Below are positions 22,101 to 32,500 of a stretch of 64,000 bases of DNA, one piece after another. Position 1 is the stretch's first letter. Each line of letters begins with the position of its first letter. The stretch spans positions 32,158,160-32,222,159 of the forward strand of contig OU744448.1 of assembly GCA_916610825.1 (NCBI GenBank), written 5' to 3'. The stretch is from Haliclystus octoradiatus (Eukaryota > Cnidaria > Staurozoa > Stauromedusae > Haliclystidae). A model generated the notes under the pieces. It did no database searches and was not told the DNA's origin. It saw only the letters and a program-made list of their open reading frames with translations. A program made the translations under genes and the position numbers.

Positions 22101-23330
22101 TCGCACCCGTTTCAAATATTATGTTGTGACTAGCATGTCTCCAATCTAACAACTCCAAGCTAGTTACAGCCAAACCTGTATATAACAGCTAGCTATGAGA
22201 GGTAGACAAATTGACCATTATATGCAGGTGAACTTGTCTATGATTGATTCAATAGAAACTATTAATTTGGGCATTGTAAGAGTGACCATTATAGACAGAT
22301 GACCGCTGTATATAATTGACCATTATAGTAGGCTTCTCTGTATCTGGAAAAAATGATGCAATATTCCAAGCAAAGTGTTGTATTTCCAGTATACTATAGC
22401 GAGAATGCACTACCGGGGCTCTATTAGGACTCATGTTGCCTCTAAACAAGCCATTAATATCACACGAGAATCACATGGGAGTGCCCCATTTGCTACTGAT
22501 AGCCTAGTCAAAGTAGATGGACCTAAAGAACCAGTAGCATGCGTACCAGCCTCGAGGTTTATTTGTAAAACCATAGGGTTTGTGAGTGAACTAATGTGAT
22601 TCTCAGCCCATTGAAAATAGCACCTGTATAAATTTTGTAAATTATTCACACTCCAATTCACACACTGTCACAAAACATCAGTTGTCATAAAATCACAACT
22701 CTTCGTCAAACACGTCATACTTATCAGCCGGGACAAGGATCTTAATATTAATACGACGTAACGCATAAATTATATTCCAAACTAACAGGAACTTGTTGGG
22801 CTGAAAATCACACATTAGTTCACAGCCCGTATGGTTTCAGAAAAACCTCTAAGAAAGAACCTGCTGTGTTGCTTGTTTATTCAGGGACTGATCAACTTCT
22901 TTTGAATGCTCACCAGAACTTTTTTTTGATGAGTTCAATGAACTGAAATGTCCGTTGTGAAAATATAGTTCTGGACAGTGGTTACCACTTTATCAGTATG
23001 GTTTTCTGGTATATTGCAGGGAAACCTGTAGATAACAACCAGCGCTGAGAGGTAGATAAATTGACCACTATTAACATGTTGCCTTCGTATACAGGGTTAA
23101 TTCAATAGAAAATGCTACTTTAGACATTGCAAGAGTGACCACTATATACAGACTTAACTGTAATTAATTTTAAATTCTCTATTTGTCTGCAGGGTCATCA
23201 AGTTCTTTCCCAAATTGAGATTTGCCTTGACAAAAGCCTATCTGTTACTGATTGTCCAGTTTGTGATGACGATTGCAGTCATTCAAAACCAATTTATTAT
23301 CATCAATTACATCACAATAGCGGATTTTAA
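13109..23330 (+). CDS. RNASET2: Ribonuclease T2 (RNASET2-like), seven certain exons
   Basis: Exons: 13109-13175, 14709-14852, 17733-17800, 18260-18373, 19583-19631, 21129-21200, 23193-23330 (stop TAA). They give 216 residues with every junction in phase. RNase T2 enzymes are acid endoribonucleases of the lysosome or secretory route that cleave single-stranded RNA through a 2',3'-cyclic phosphate. Visible landmarks are SHEW…TQSWPQSLC at the start, active-site block I WSIHGIWP (His codon 14766-14768), and block II FWEHEWTKHGTC across the 17800/18260 junction (His-Glu 18264-18269, Lys-His 18276-18281). Later exons supply Cys-rich KVCHSCKSAD and IEICLDKS, a family segment, then a Cys- and His-rich C-terminus. 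All catalytic residues are present. The signal-peptide exon upstream of 13109 is not resolved; the exon needs a phase-2 partner. Confidence 0.93.
13185..13441. mobile_element. Foldback MITE, copy 1
   Basis: Long inverted arms pair TTTCACGTTATTGAACGATCATCAGACAACAA with TTGTTGTCTGATGATCGTTTAATAACGTGAAA around a ~75-bp loop, and the outer parts also pair (AATAATGAGAATGTC with GACCTTCTCATTATT). It shares CATTCTTT…GTTTCACG and CAGACA blocks with 16965-17182. It lies just after the first certain RNase T2 exon. Confidence 0.7.
13600..13860 (-). repeat. SINE family A, diverged copy
   Basis: Same body as 9631-9983 in the same orientation (GTATCGCCCTACCAAAG at its 3' end, then GATCTCAGCC and GGCCTCGATTGTCAATGCGC). 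It is more diverged and lacks a recognisable tRNA head. It ends near a run of CA/AC-rich sequence. Confidence 0.65.
14540..14692. mobile_element. Degenerate copy of the TTAA-type MITE
   Basis: AAATTGACCGG near the left and CGACCGCCGGTCAATGTTGCTCCTTTAA at the right match the ends of the 199-bp element at 2608-2806. The centre is deleted or diverged. A further diverged copy is at about 33013-33152 (AGGAGCAACATTGACCGGC). Confidence 0.6.
14932..14990 (+). repeat. SINE 3' tail with (ATG)n
   Basis: TGAAAAAAGCTCCAAGCTTATCGGGTGCTGAATAAATG is followed by an (ATG)n run. The same tail occurs at 47360-47398 and 56214-56272, and a related one ends the SINE at 19322-19550 (GTGAAAAAAAGCTGCAAGCCTACCCGG). 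These look like 3' ends of severely 5'-truncated SINE or LINE copies. Confidence 0.55.
15980..16877. mobile_element. 898-bp non-autonomous hAT element with GTAAC-rich subterminal arrays
   Basis: TIRs CAGGGATGTTA and TAACATCCCTG are bordered by an identical 8-bp TSD AAGGGTTC (15972-15979, 16878-16885). The outer ~160-190 bp on each side are dense in AAGTAACTAGTTAC and GTAACG motifs in both orientations. The core has short frames without domains. Autonomous hATs encode a transposase with a BED finger and RNase H-like fold; none is present, so it must move in trans. Confidence 0.92.
16965..17182. mobile_element. Foldback MITE, copy 2 (near-perfect ~90-bp hairpin arms)
   Basis: From AATATATGGCGAAAAAGTC to GACTCTTTCGCCATATATT the arms pair almost completely through CAAGTTTCACG, CACAGCGATCTTCAGACAGA and their inverses, leaving a ~35-bp AT-rich loop. 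It lies in the intron between RNase T2 exons 14709 and 17733. Confidence 0.8.
18048..18226 (+). mobile_element. ~178-bp TA-type MITE, well preserved copy
   Basis: Starts CAGTGAAACCTGTATATAAC and ends TATAACAGGTTTGACTGTA, with TA on both sides. The inner GACCACTATAGACAGGTGG and GACCACTATAGACATGTGG blocks are easily read. It lies 34 bp upstream of the RNase T2 exon that carries active-site block II. Confidence 0.8.
18398..18572. mobile_element. 175-bp hAT-type MITE, CAGGGTCCGACAAA family
   Basis: TIRs CAGGGTCCGACAAAAG and CACTTTTGTCGGACCCTG, with 8-bp TSD TACTAGAT on both sides (18390-18397, 18573-18580). It sits 24 bp into the intron after the 18373 RNase T2 donor. Inner arms repeat the GGATCCTAGA and CAGAAGAAAAT themes. 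Confidence 0.92.
18776..18942. mobile_element. hAT-type MITE, CAGGGTCCGACAAA family, right end decayed
   Basis: Starts CAGGGTCTGACAAAGGTGGGG and passes through the family interior (AGATCCCAGAAGGCT, CAGAAGAAAATG). It stops near GGCTGAACCTTTTGAACC, without a clean right TIR. It lies between two intact copies of the family. Confidence 0.7.
18978..19154. mobile_element. 177-bp hAT-type MITE, CAGGGTCCGACAAA family
   Basis: TIRs CAGGGTCCGACAAAAGG and CCACTTTTGCCGGACGCTG, with TSD AACACAAA on both sides (18970-18977, 19155-19162). It is the third member of the family within 760 bp. Confidence 0.9.
19322..19550 (+). repeat. SINE family B, tRNA-derived, poly(A) end
   Basis: The head GGCCTTGGTGTAGTGGCTAG (A box) and GGTTCAATCCC (B box) is followed by GGAGCACTATAGGTTGGCGT and a 3' part GTGAAAAAAAGCTGCAAGCC ending in an A-rich run. 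Diverged members are at 28093-28330, 28862-29065 and 42545-42720 (plus) and 60146-60300 (minus), recognised by CACTATTGGTTGG and CAGGAAGGGCATCCA. The anticodon stem does not support a functional tRNA. Confidence 0.75.
19630..19662. repeat. (TA)n microsatellite
   Basis: A perfect TA run of about 28 bp begins inside the donor of the RNase T2 exon 19583-19631 (CAG|GTATATATA…), so the repeat itself supplies the intronic side of the 5' splice site. Confidence 0.9.
19975..20313. mobile_element. ~340-bp palindromic MITE, TIR GCTAGCCTGCGTACCA
   Basis: The left end GCTAGCCTGCGTACCAACCC and right end GGGGCTGGTACGCAGGCTAGC are inverted. Pairing continues inward through AACCATAGGGTCTGTGAA and CTAATGTGTGATT. 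A second copy is at 22537-22857, and a diverged partial copy at about 32454-32655. The ORF at 20230-20478 is inside or just beyond the element and not a gene. Confidence 0.8.
20600..21120. other. Intronic, nothing recognised
   Basis: AT-rich intron sequence with a short GATA run near 20611 and no domain-bearing frame. Confidence 0.5.
21409..21607. mobile_element. 199-bp TTAA-flanked MITE, copy 2
   Basis: The same length and nearly the same sequence as 2608-2806, bounded by TTAA at 21405-21408 and 21608-21611. The right TIR reads GCCGGTCATTTTTGCTCCT. The inner palindrome holds GTGCACGTGATYCTAAGTGCG. Confidence 0.88.
22537..22857. mobile_element. Second copy of the GCTAGCCTGCGTACCA-type palindromic MITE
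   Basis: GCATGCGTACCAGCCTCGAGG and AACCATAGGGTTTGTGA pair with TTCACAGCCCGTATGGTTTC and the following AAAAACCTC. Shared central blocks (ATCACAACTCTTCGTCAAAC, GGAACTTGTTGGGCTGAAAA) confirm relation to 19975-20313. It is slightly shorter and lacks the right-terminal ~15 bp. Confidence 0.7.
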
Positions 23331-24240
23331 TTGGATCAAGATAATTAATGCTGATTGTTAGATTTGATTAGCTACTTTTTGTATATATTTCCTTTGCAGA
23401 CGTACTGTATGTACTACGCTTGAGTTGTACTAATTATGCTATTTTCATTCAAACACCAAACAATAATAATTTTATTGTGATAATTCTTGTGACTTTGTAA
23501 GAATAGAATTTCATATAATTGAATATACGTAATGTTAAAACCAAATTTGGCTGCTTTATTTATGATTTTGATATGTTCCTTGCGACATATACTAGGGTGT
23601 GACGTGTGATATAGTTTTGCAACTTATTACCTAATTACAGCTTATTTTGTTAGTTTTCAATGAGCTCCTAATCAACTATCAAATTTCGCAAATCAAAATA
23701 ATTTGGACATTTCAAAACCAGATAATGATCTCTGATTAACATATTCTTCACAATAGCCAAAATATTGGTTTAGCGATTTTTCTATTAATTTTTTAATGAG
23801 TTATTTCAATGAATTTCATTCTCATAAGTATTTGCTATTTATACTATACTGTATTTACAACTTTAAATACTGTATTCCGAACAAATGTGTAAAACAAAAC
23901 TTGAAAATAAATTCACTAACGAGAATTTATCCAAAGAAAGAACTGAAAAATAGAACAACAACAAGGAATTGTAAGGGGATGACCAAAAGGGAATCTTATG
24001 GTAAATACGTTAGTCTCCCCAATCCTCTTGAATGTTGCTTTCACAATCACTTTGCGTCTCTTCCGTCCGTCGCCATTGGAAGGGGACACGAATATTTCAA
24101 GCAACAAAAAACATAACAATATCTTCTAGTCTGGCGAAGACGTCAAGACTGTTGGCTAACAATACATTACCCATTTCCTACAATTCATTGGCTCCATCTT
24201 GTGAAATTTAATAAAGTATAAAACAGTTTTGGTGACTCTT
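23331..24240 (+). other. RNase T2 3' UTR and intergenic spacer
   Basis: Two AATAAA polyadenylation-signal hexamers follow the stop, at 23906-23911 and 24210-24215; either could end the transcript. The 106-codon plus frame at 23796-24116 is Phe/Tyr/Ile-rich with no domain and is best read as UTR. Confidence 0.45.
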
Positions 24241-24390
24241 AGACGCACAAAGTGTATTGAAGTTATTGCCGTGTCAGCATTCAAATTGGTTCAGAAACAG
24301 TTTTGTTCTCTGTCATATGTTGAAGGTGTAACGCATGGAGACATACGTTTAAAAATGAAAAAAATAGGAACTATAAGTTAACATTTGCAG
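24240..24390 (+). promoter_or_regulatory. Candidate first non-coding exon of the HECTD1-like gene
   Basis: The start-codon exon of the HECTD1-like gene begins at an acceptor (TCTTACAG at 25621) and carries only 35 bp of 5' UTR, so at least one non-coding exon lies upstream. ACATTTGCAG|GTGAGTTT at 24390/24391 is the best donor in the interval. Promoter elements cannot be assigned by eye. Confidence 0.3.
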
Positions 24391-25226
24391 GTGAGTTTTA
24401 TTATATTTTATTCTGCAACTAAAGATATCCTATGAAAATGCCAGTCTAGTAACCTACGAAAGACGCCATTTAATAAATGAGATGACTGACTAAACTAAAA
24501 TTGAATCTGGTTTGTTTATCGAATTACTAATTGATTATAGCGAATGATTCATTGTTTTTTCTTAAATGCAGCCGTATTGTAATGCAACGATTTGCGTCGT
24601 TATGCTTCTTTTGCTCTAACTCGAAGGTAGCTTGCCATAAATTTCGGCTATATGTTGTGAGTTTACTCAGAGAAAGAGTGTAACATAGTAGGATAGAGTA
24701 GCCATTTTAGCTAGACGTTGTTTTGTTTTGAAGAATTCGTATATACAATACATAACTCATGAGCGGGGTAGCACGTTTAAACAAATATTCTTCCGTATCA
24801 CATTTTATGCTGTTTGCCATGAACTTTGAATGCTAAGTTTAATATAAGTGGAACACCAGACTTTCACATTGTTCTTTTCTATAAAATAAATATTATATCA
24901 TAATATTATATCAATGCTACCCCCAAATGGCAACTCCAAAGGATAGCCAACTATATGCGGAAATGTAAGCGCTAGGCGATACTGACTTTATTAAACATTG
25001 GAGCTACAAATCAATATAACGTATCTCAGTAATTACCAACATTTGTAAGACAATTTTGCATCAAATATACAAGCATGCTGTTACAGGGTGACTATCAGTT
25101 TTACATTAATGTAGTTGGCTGAAATGTTTTATATTATTATACTGTTTACATATACTAGAAAATTATACTAGAAAATCATGGTCGAGTGAGCAGACAAACG
25201 TAACCAAACATGATGTCACATACAGT

Positions 25227-25504
25227 CAGGCTGTCACAAAGTGAGGGATCCTGGTTCCCGGAAGGCCAGCACAAGATCAGAATGTTTCCAATCTTATCAT
25301 GATTATTTTCTTATTCAAAATTCATTATTTTTGTATTTCGTATTATTTATGTTTTGAAATTCATGCATTCTTGCTTCAAAGTAAGTCAATTTCTGAAATT
25401 TTAAGATCAATTCTTCAAAACTATGAAGCATTATAAATTCAATCCCAGAAGGTTTACAATCGAACAACACAGTTCCTGGAAGATCAAACTTTTGTGACAC
25501 CCTG
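25227..25504. mobile_element. hAT-type MITE related to the CAGGGTCCGACAAA family
   Basis: Ends CAGGCTGTCACAAAGTGAGGG and CTTTTGTGACACCCTG. Flanks CATACAGT and CATACAGC agree at 7 of 8 positions, an aged TSD. It lies between the candidate 5' UTR exon and the start-codon exon of the HECTD1-like gene. Confidence 0.7.
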
Positions 25505-25656
25505 CATACAGCTTATATAGTAAGGGATGGGACATATAACCGGCCAACAGTTTGCTAGGGAAACTATCGGTTTATTATGATTAACACCAAACTTGCATCT
25601 ATTCATTACTTCATCTTACAGTTTTACAAGATATTTGTAAATATATACTCAACATC

Positions 25657-28600
25657 ATGGGTGATATTGATCCTGACACACTCTTGGAATGGCTAACCAT
25701 TGGACAAGGGGAAGAACGAGATATGCAATTGATTGCATTGGAACAGCTATGCATGCTATTATTGATGTCAGATAATGTTGATAGATGCTTTGAAAGGTAG
25801 GTAGGCCTACATAGCAGTGGTGACTGCTCCATTAGGGCAATTGGGGCAGTGCCCCACTTTAACTTATGTTTTTCAAATATTCTTTTAGATTTGCTTCTAT
25901 GTTTTTCAAAATATATGTGATAGCAAGAAATTGTTACAAACATGAGATATATTCGATAGATTAATGTAAGGTTTTATACAATATTTACTGTGTTAGGTAA
26001 TCTCAGAACCTTTGTTGATAATTTTATTTATTTATAATCGATGTGCTATCATGAGCTGAGCTTGAGCACCATGGAAAAAAGCGATTAACAGCTGCAGAGA
26101 CTAGTTGAATTTAAGACCACGGTAGTATGTCAAAATTATTTCATGCCCCACCAACTCAAAAAGTTTCCATGCTGCCACTGGTACACAAGCGAGAAATGTA
26201 ATTGGGGGAGCTATACAATTTCAGAAGGAAAAAAAATCCGTTGAATATAAGTTTAACCTACAATTAATTTATTCTTTGGTGTTGGTATGAAATCTCATGA
26301 ATATTTGTCTATAAAATCAATGCTTGTTGGAGGTTTTTATGAAGTTCATTTTAACTAATGTAATTAATGCAATGTTGAATTATTGATAACTTTCGTAGGC
26401 TACGTCACATATAGACCAAGCGCCACAAATCTCTAACAGCATGTTATTAAGTAATATTGTTTTTCATAAATGTTTTTTATATCATTTTCCTGTAGCTGCC
26501 CCCCAAGAACATTTATCCCTGCACTGTGTCATATATTCATGGATGATACTGCTCCGGATAACATATTAGAAGTAACTGCAAGGGCTATCACAGATTATTT
26601 AGACGTATCAGCAGAATGTTCACGTCGTATTGTTTCGGTTGATGGGGCCGTCAAAGCACTTTGTAACCGTTTACTCGTAACTGACATCTCTAGCAGAACA
26701 AGTAAAGATCTTGCTGAACAAGTTGTAAAGGTTAGTAACATGACATGTACTGTACTTACTTCGAAATCCATAACTTTTAAAACATGACTTATGCTACACC
26801 AGTGGTGTACAGGAGCCAAAGTTAAACTCCGACTCCTGCAGGAGTATTCATATTTCAACAAGTACCGCACTGGAGTGGATTTTTGTCAATCAGGAGCAGA
26901 AGCCAGAGTCTAGAATGCAATCCTGGTATTTGCTTAATAAATTGCAAAGTTCAAAATTGTTGGGTTATTTCCATATAGCACTTGGTTCAAGGTTTTGCTT
27001 TGTATTTCAAATGATTTTAACTTATTTTTTACCTTTCTATGTTTGCTTAATTTTGAATTGACCAAATTATCAATTTTTGCACTTTTTATAGGAGTTTGTC
27101 TGAAATATTTATGAGCCAGAGTCCGAGTCCAAGTTAATTTTTCTTACATTTTAGGAGCCGGACTAGTTATAATTTTTTTTCAGATTTGGTGTACGGAAAT
27201 AAGTGCATTTTTCAAAGTATTATTTTGCAAAACTTTGCATCCATTTGTTAAGCAACTTGCCAAAGTAAGCAAGGTACTTATGCTAATAAGAACGGAATGA
27301 ATTTTGATGCTTTTTGCCTCTTATGCATTACCAAATTGGGTCTAGGACCTTGTCAGGCTACCAAATCTCTCAGCATCTAACACCACTTATACATTTAACC
27401 TGTGTTTTCTTCTTTTAATTTCAGCTTTTAGAATTGATGTGCACCAGAGAAGCAGGTGCATTATATGATGCTGGTGGCCTTGGATGTATGTTGACATTTA
27501 TACGTGAATATGGTTCACTTGTTCATAAAGACACATTACATTCAGCAATGTCTGTTGTTGCAAGATTATGTACTAAAATTGAACCAACTGACTCTACTTT
27601 AGAAGAATGTGTTGAATCTCTGTCAAAGCTATTAGAAAACATTGATTCTTACGTAAGTTTTGTTTGTTACAGTGGAAACTGTTTATAGTGTCACCTTATA
27701 TCTATAACCATGGCCCGACAATATGTTTACCTTCCGCAATTCTCAACGTTTTAGATCAATTAATGAGTGATTGTAATGTTATTATTGTTCCTATTTTTCT
27801 AATGATTTTTGATTTATATCCAACAATTTGCCTCTATCTTCTGAATTTTGCTAGCCTTCCGCAAACTAGGTTTCAAGGTTTCCGGACTTTGTCTGACCCT
27901 TTCTTTAATGGATCACTGTTTATATGTACTGAATTTAACACCTTGTGAATTTGGTATGTTTCTACTAACGAATAATTGGCTATAACGGCACATTGCCTAT
28001 AGCAGACTTTTTTAAAGCTCCCTACCCTAGGGGTGCCATTATTAACAGTTATTACTGTATTGTATCAATAATGATATGACATTGACTTTATAGTGGATGA
28101 GCCTTGGTTTAGTATTTGGGGCATTGGATCACACCACAGCCTGCATTGTCTTGGTTTCTATCCCTGACAGTCTAAGCACTATTGGTTGGTGACAGGAAGG
28201 GCATCCAGTCGTCACATTCCAAAAGTTAGCCTTCACAAATTGCTAGAATTCACCAAATGCGGTCACGCAATCCAAGTGTCAAACACAACTCGCAAGCGGC
28301 AAGCTCTCAATAAGCTCCATACAAACACTTGCTATTTCTGATATACTGTTATGACGTCCAAGACCTCATTTCGATCGATTTTGTAAAGATTTTGATAAAT
28401 TTAGATTCCTGAATTTTTACCGTAACATCACATAATTTTGATAATGTTAAGTTACATTCTTACCCTATTCATATGCTTTTTAAGTAAGAAGAGTTTGACC
28501 GCAAATATCTAAGCCTTCTAGTCTGCTTCAAGCTGTGATCCCACATTCCATGTAGGGAGAACAATAGCAGCGCTTTGAGAATTGTAGAACATTTCCCATG

Positions 28601-29503
28601 TTTTTCTAAAGATTGGCTTTCAATTCATACAAATATCAATTTTGGTATGAAATTTCCTTCTAGCTTTATGAAATCTAGAATTACAGGAAAGCAGAATCCT
28701 AGAATCCATAAAGCTATTAAAAAATTCAAAATAAAACTGGAATGTTGTTTTACTTCAAAAATATAGAACAAATAAAACAAAAATCCTAATATGTTCTAGG
28801 ATTCCAGAAAGTTTATGCCAGACTATGTTGATCCATTCCACTTGCAGAATAATAATTGAGCAGCATTGTGATAGTTTTTAGGGTGTTGAATCTTTGGTCG
28901 CATGAGGTCTTGAGTTCACTCAATCAGGCAAGGGTTGTTATTGGTTGGTATCAGGAAAGCATCCAATCATTAATCCCTCATACACGCTTCAAAAAAAAAT
29001 GCTACTCAATCACTCCCGTGAAAAAAACTTCAAACTTTACCCGGTATATGGATAAACAAGAATTCATAAAAAATGACAAAAGATTTAGCCTACCGGAAGC
29101 AGAATTTTCTGTTGTGGTTTGGAATACAAATCAGAAAATTATCCATTTTCTTCTGAATTTGCTCTAGCCTTCCTGGATGTAGGATCCCCACTTTGGTCAA
29201 ACCCTGATCAAGAAAGTATTCAACTGAATATTTTTAATTATTTTGTAGGTGGCTGATGGTGCATTACGCTGTTTCGCATGTCTATCAGATCGATTTGCAA
29301 GAAAAAATGTTGACCCAACTCCATTAGCACAGCATGGATTAACCGATGCTCTTTTAGTTAAGCTTGGTGACCTTGCTGTTTCAAATGCTGACCATGGGCA
29401 AAATCTTTCAGCTTCATCAAGTGATACTGGTAGCAGTGGAAATATCTCAATCATTGTCAGCGTATTATCGACATTATGCCGAGGATCAGCTACTATCACG
29501 CAT
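25657..29503 (+). CDS. HECTD1: HECTD1 exons 1-4: N-terminal armadillo-like repeats
   Basis: Residues 1-286. The block [20 protein letters not shown], then [10 protein letters not shown] and [20 protein letters not shown], is the most conserved part of the family and forms an armadillo/HEAT-like solenoid thought to bind substrates or regulate the ligase. Exons join in phases 2, 0 and 0. The ATG is assigned because the first residues match the family start closely and a stop-free upstream extension is absent. Confidence 0.95.
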
Positions 29504-32500
29504 GTAAGTTATATTTTTATTGCCGTAAGCTGAATTGTATGCTCTTATTCAGAAGACATCAGGAAGAGTTAGCCTACAACATAAAGTTGTCCAGTGATAG
29601 CTTCTAAGTAATACTATTTCAATTGTTTATGAACCAATAGGTTATTGTTTACCTAAACAATGGTTATTGTTTACCTAAACAATTTTTCTAGAAGTATATC
29701 TGTAACCTATAAATTGCAAAATCGGAATATTCGAGTTGAGATTTTAACGTTGAATAGAATTGGTAACTTGGAAAGTACATAGAAATGTGCACAACCTTCT
29801 GTGATGAATGGTTTTATTTTTCGTTCGCGGTTTGCATCCTTATATTTATATAATTCTGGTGTGACCTCCTGCCCCTTAACTGATCTATTAACTTATAAGG
29901 ATAGTGTAATTCCTAAACTTGTCTGTTGTGTGATAAATTTCAAGCTATATGTATACTTTTCATTGTGTTAACCAACAAGCAAATACAGTAGCAGCAATGC
30001 TGGCATACACAAAGAAGACTCCGTGTGGAAGCTCCTCTCTAGATTATTACAATGATTCTCATTGGTATTTTGATGATGTGATATTTTAGAGCCTACTTCG
30101 TTCTAACCTTGTTGAAAGCATCAGCAAAGCAATGAAAGGTGATGAAAGATGTCTACAAGATACGATGCGTCTTGTCGATTTACTATTGATCCTACTATTT
30201 GAAGGCAGAGAGGCACTTCCTAAATCAAGCTTTGGTTCTCGTAGTGGTTTGGTTGTCTTCAATCAAATGGATGGAAGCGGAGATCGATCTCATCGACAAT
30301 TGATCGATTGCATTCGTAGTAAAGATACCGATGCCTTGATTGATGCTGTTGAATCTGGTTAGTAGAATGGTCGTCGTTTCTTATGAAAAAGATTGCCTTC
30401 TAGTATATAGTAGATATTTGATATAAGAAAACCGAATCATTTGATTCAGGGTCAAAGCTTAGGCCGATCCGATAAGTTATGATTGAGAAATAAGTTTGAT
30501 GTGTTTATTCTGTGAGCATGTTCCTTTTTATGATGTCATTTTAATAAACTTTCCAAGAAAAAGATGTTCTGTGACGTTACCAAAGTCAATGTGTGCAGAA
30601 GAGTAAATATATCATAGCATTGATATCTCTGTAATTTCTTATCGGCTCAACTTTGATTAATAAAATTTTATTTTAAAGGCAATTTTTCATAAGAACCCCC
30701 ATCATAACAATTTTATTGCAATATGTTTGTGTATTTGCCATTGACTAAATCCAGATTCTGACAATAAGTTAAGTCTTTCGGAATCTTAGAGAAGAATTTT
30801 CAAGTTTTTTCATCTGCATTTTAAATAAGTTTTAGCTTATCAATCAGAAATTTCTTTTTTTATGAATTTGCTCTTAGCCTTCTTATATCCGGATCTCAGG
30901 ATCGTTACTTTCGTCGAACCTTGCCTAAATCTATGGCCATTATGGCAGAATCCCTTGGTATCATTCTGTTCAAAGTCCACATTTGAAAGTCGATTGTAGA
31001 TCTATTACATACATAGTTTTCAATTTTACTATTTAAATCTCACAACTTACTCTTATTGGTACAGTAGCAATGTTTTCATTGATGTATTTTTATGTGTATG
31101 TACATATAGGTAACTTTGAGGTTGACTTTATGGATGATGTTGGTCAAACCCTTCTTAATTGGGCATCGGCTTTTGGTACTTTGGAAATGGTAGGTATTGA
31201 CAAGGAATAGCACTTTAATTTCAGAACAAACAGTATGTTTTGTTTTCTTGTTGTTATTAGCAATGAGTTACACGTGTCTCAGGGTGAATTTGGGCGGATT
31301 TAATTGTAAAGTAACTAAATTGTTGATCATTTTTATTTTTTGGCTGTTCAAAACAAATTGCTATAAGCCAAAATCATTTTGAGCTTGAAACTCATACAAG
31401 CAAAATAGTCCATAAATCTGACACAAACGAAAAAGCACGACACCCAATGAATTTTGATATCCACAGAAAAAGCCTTACAATTATTACAATTGAAACATTG
31501 ACTTTTTAATTTTGTTATGCGAAACAAAATTAAGCCTGTCTGTACCACAACTGGAAAATAGCGATTCTATTCTTACATAACATTTTCCCATTTGTGCTCT
31601 ATATTGCTCGTTCTTTCAATGCAAGCTCATTTATTGATTCCCTATTTTTACATTTTAGGTTGAATTCCTATGTGACAGAAGTGCTGATGTTAATCGTGGT
31701 CAACGTTCATCGTCATTACATTATGCTGCATGCTTTGGTAGACCTGCTGTTGCCAAGGTAACATGACTATCACTTTTGCAGTTTATGTTGTTTGAGAAAA
31801 CATGCCATTAAAATTTTAATAGATTGGAATGGATGATTTTTTTATTCTTAAGGGGATGCGATTTTTTTACATAAAAGAATGACTAATGTCATCACTTGAA
31901 TTGTAGTAGAGTCAAACCTGTTATAATATTGGTCACTCTTGGGAATGTCCAAAATAGTGTTTTCTATTGAAACAAACCTGTATATAAAGGCCACCTATCT
32001 ATAATGGTCAATTTATCTATCTATCGTAGCTGGTCGTTATATACAGGTTTTACTGTATTTTGTTTTATGTTGTAGGTATTATTAAGATGTGGTGCCAATC
32101 CTGAATTAAGAGATGAAGATGGTAAAACACCATTAGATAAAGCTAGAGAACGCAATGATGACGGACACAAAGAAGTTGCACTTATTTTACAATCACCTGG
32201 TAAGTGGTCTTGATTAAAAAGTAAGTAAGTCATGTAGACGGTGTCGCCCTACCAAAGGCACCCGTACCACTCCTCTATTTCTAGATGAGTGGCTTTTTTC
32301 GCTGAGAGCAATGATTTTGAACGCTCTTTGTTGATCTCAGCCACGACACTGCAGATCAATTTCAACAGAATTCATGGCAGATAGGTCTTGATTGTCAATG
32401 CGCAGCAATGCGCCGCACCTACTCACAATGCAATTTCCTGCATAAGCAGTCCCAACATTTTTGAAACCATATGATCTGTGCACTAATGTGCATTTTTCTG

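Noticed and set aside
23796..24116. 106-codon ORF between the two genes
   Set aside because: AT-driven composition, no domain, overlaps a probable 3' UTR with AATAAA signals and an opposite-strand ORF.
29197..29499. 100-codon minus-strand ORF
   Set aside because: It is a shadow antisense to HECTD1 exon 4.
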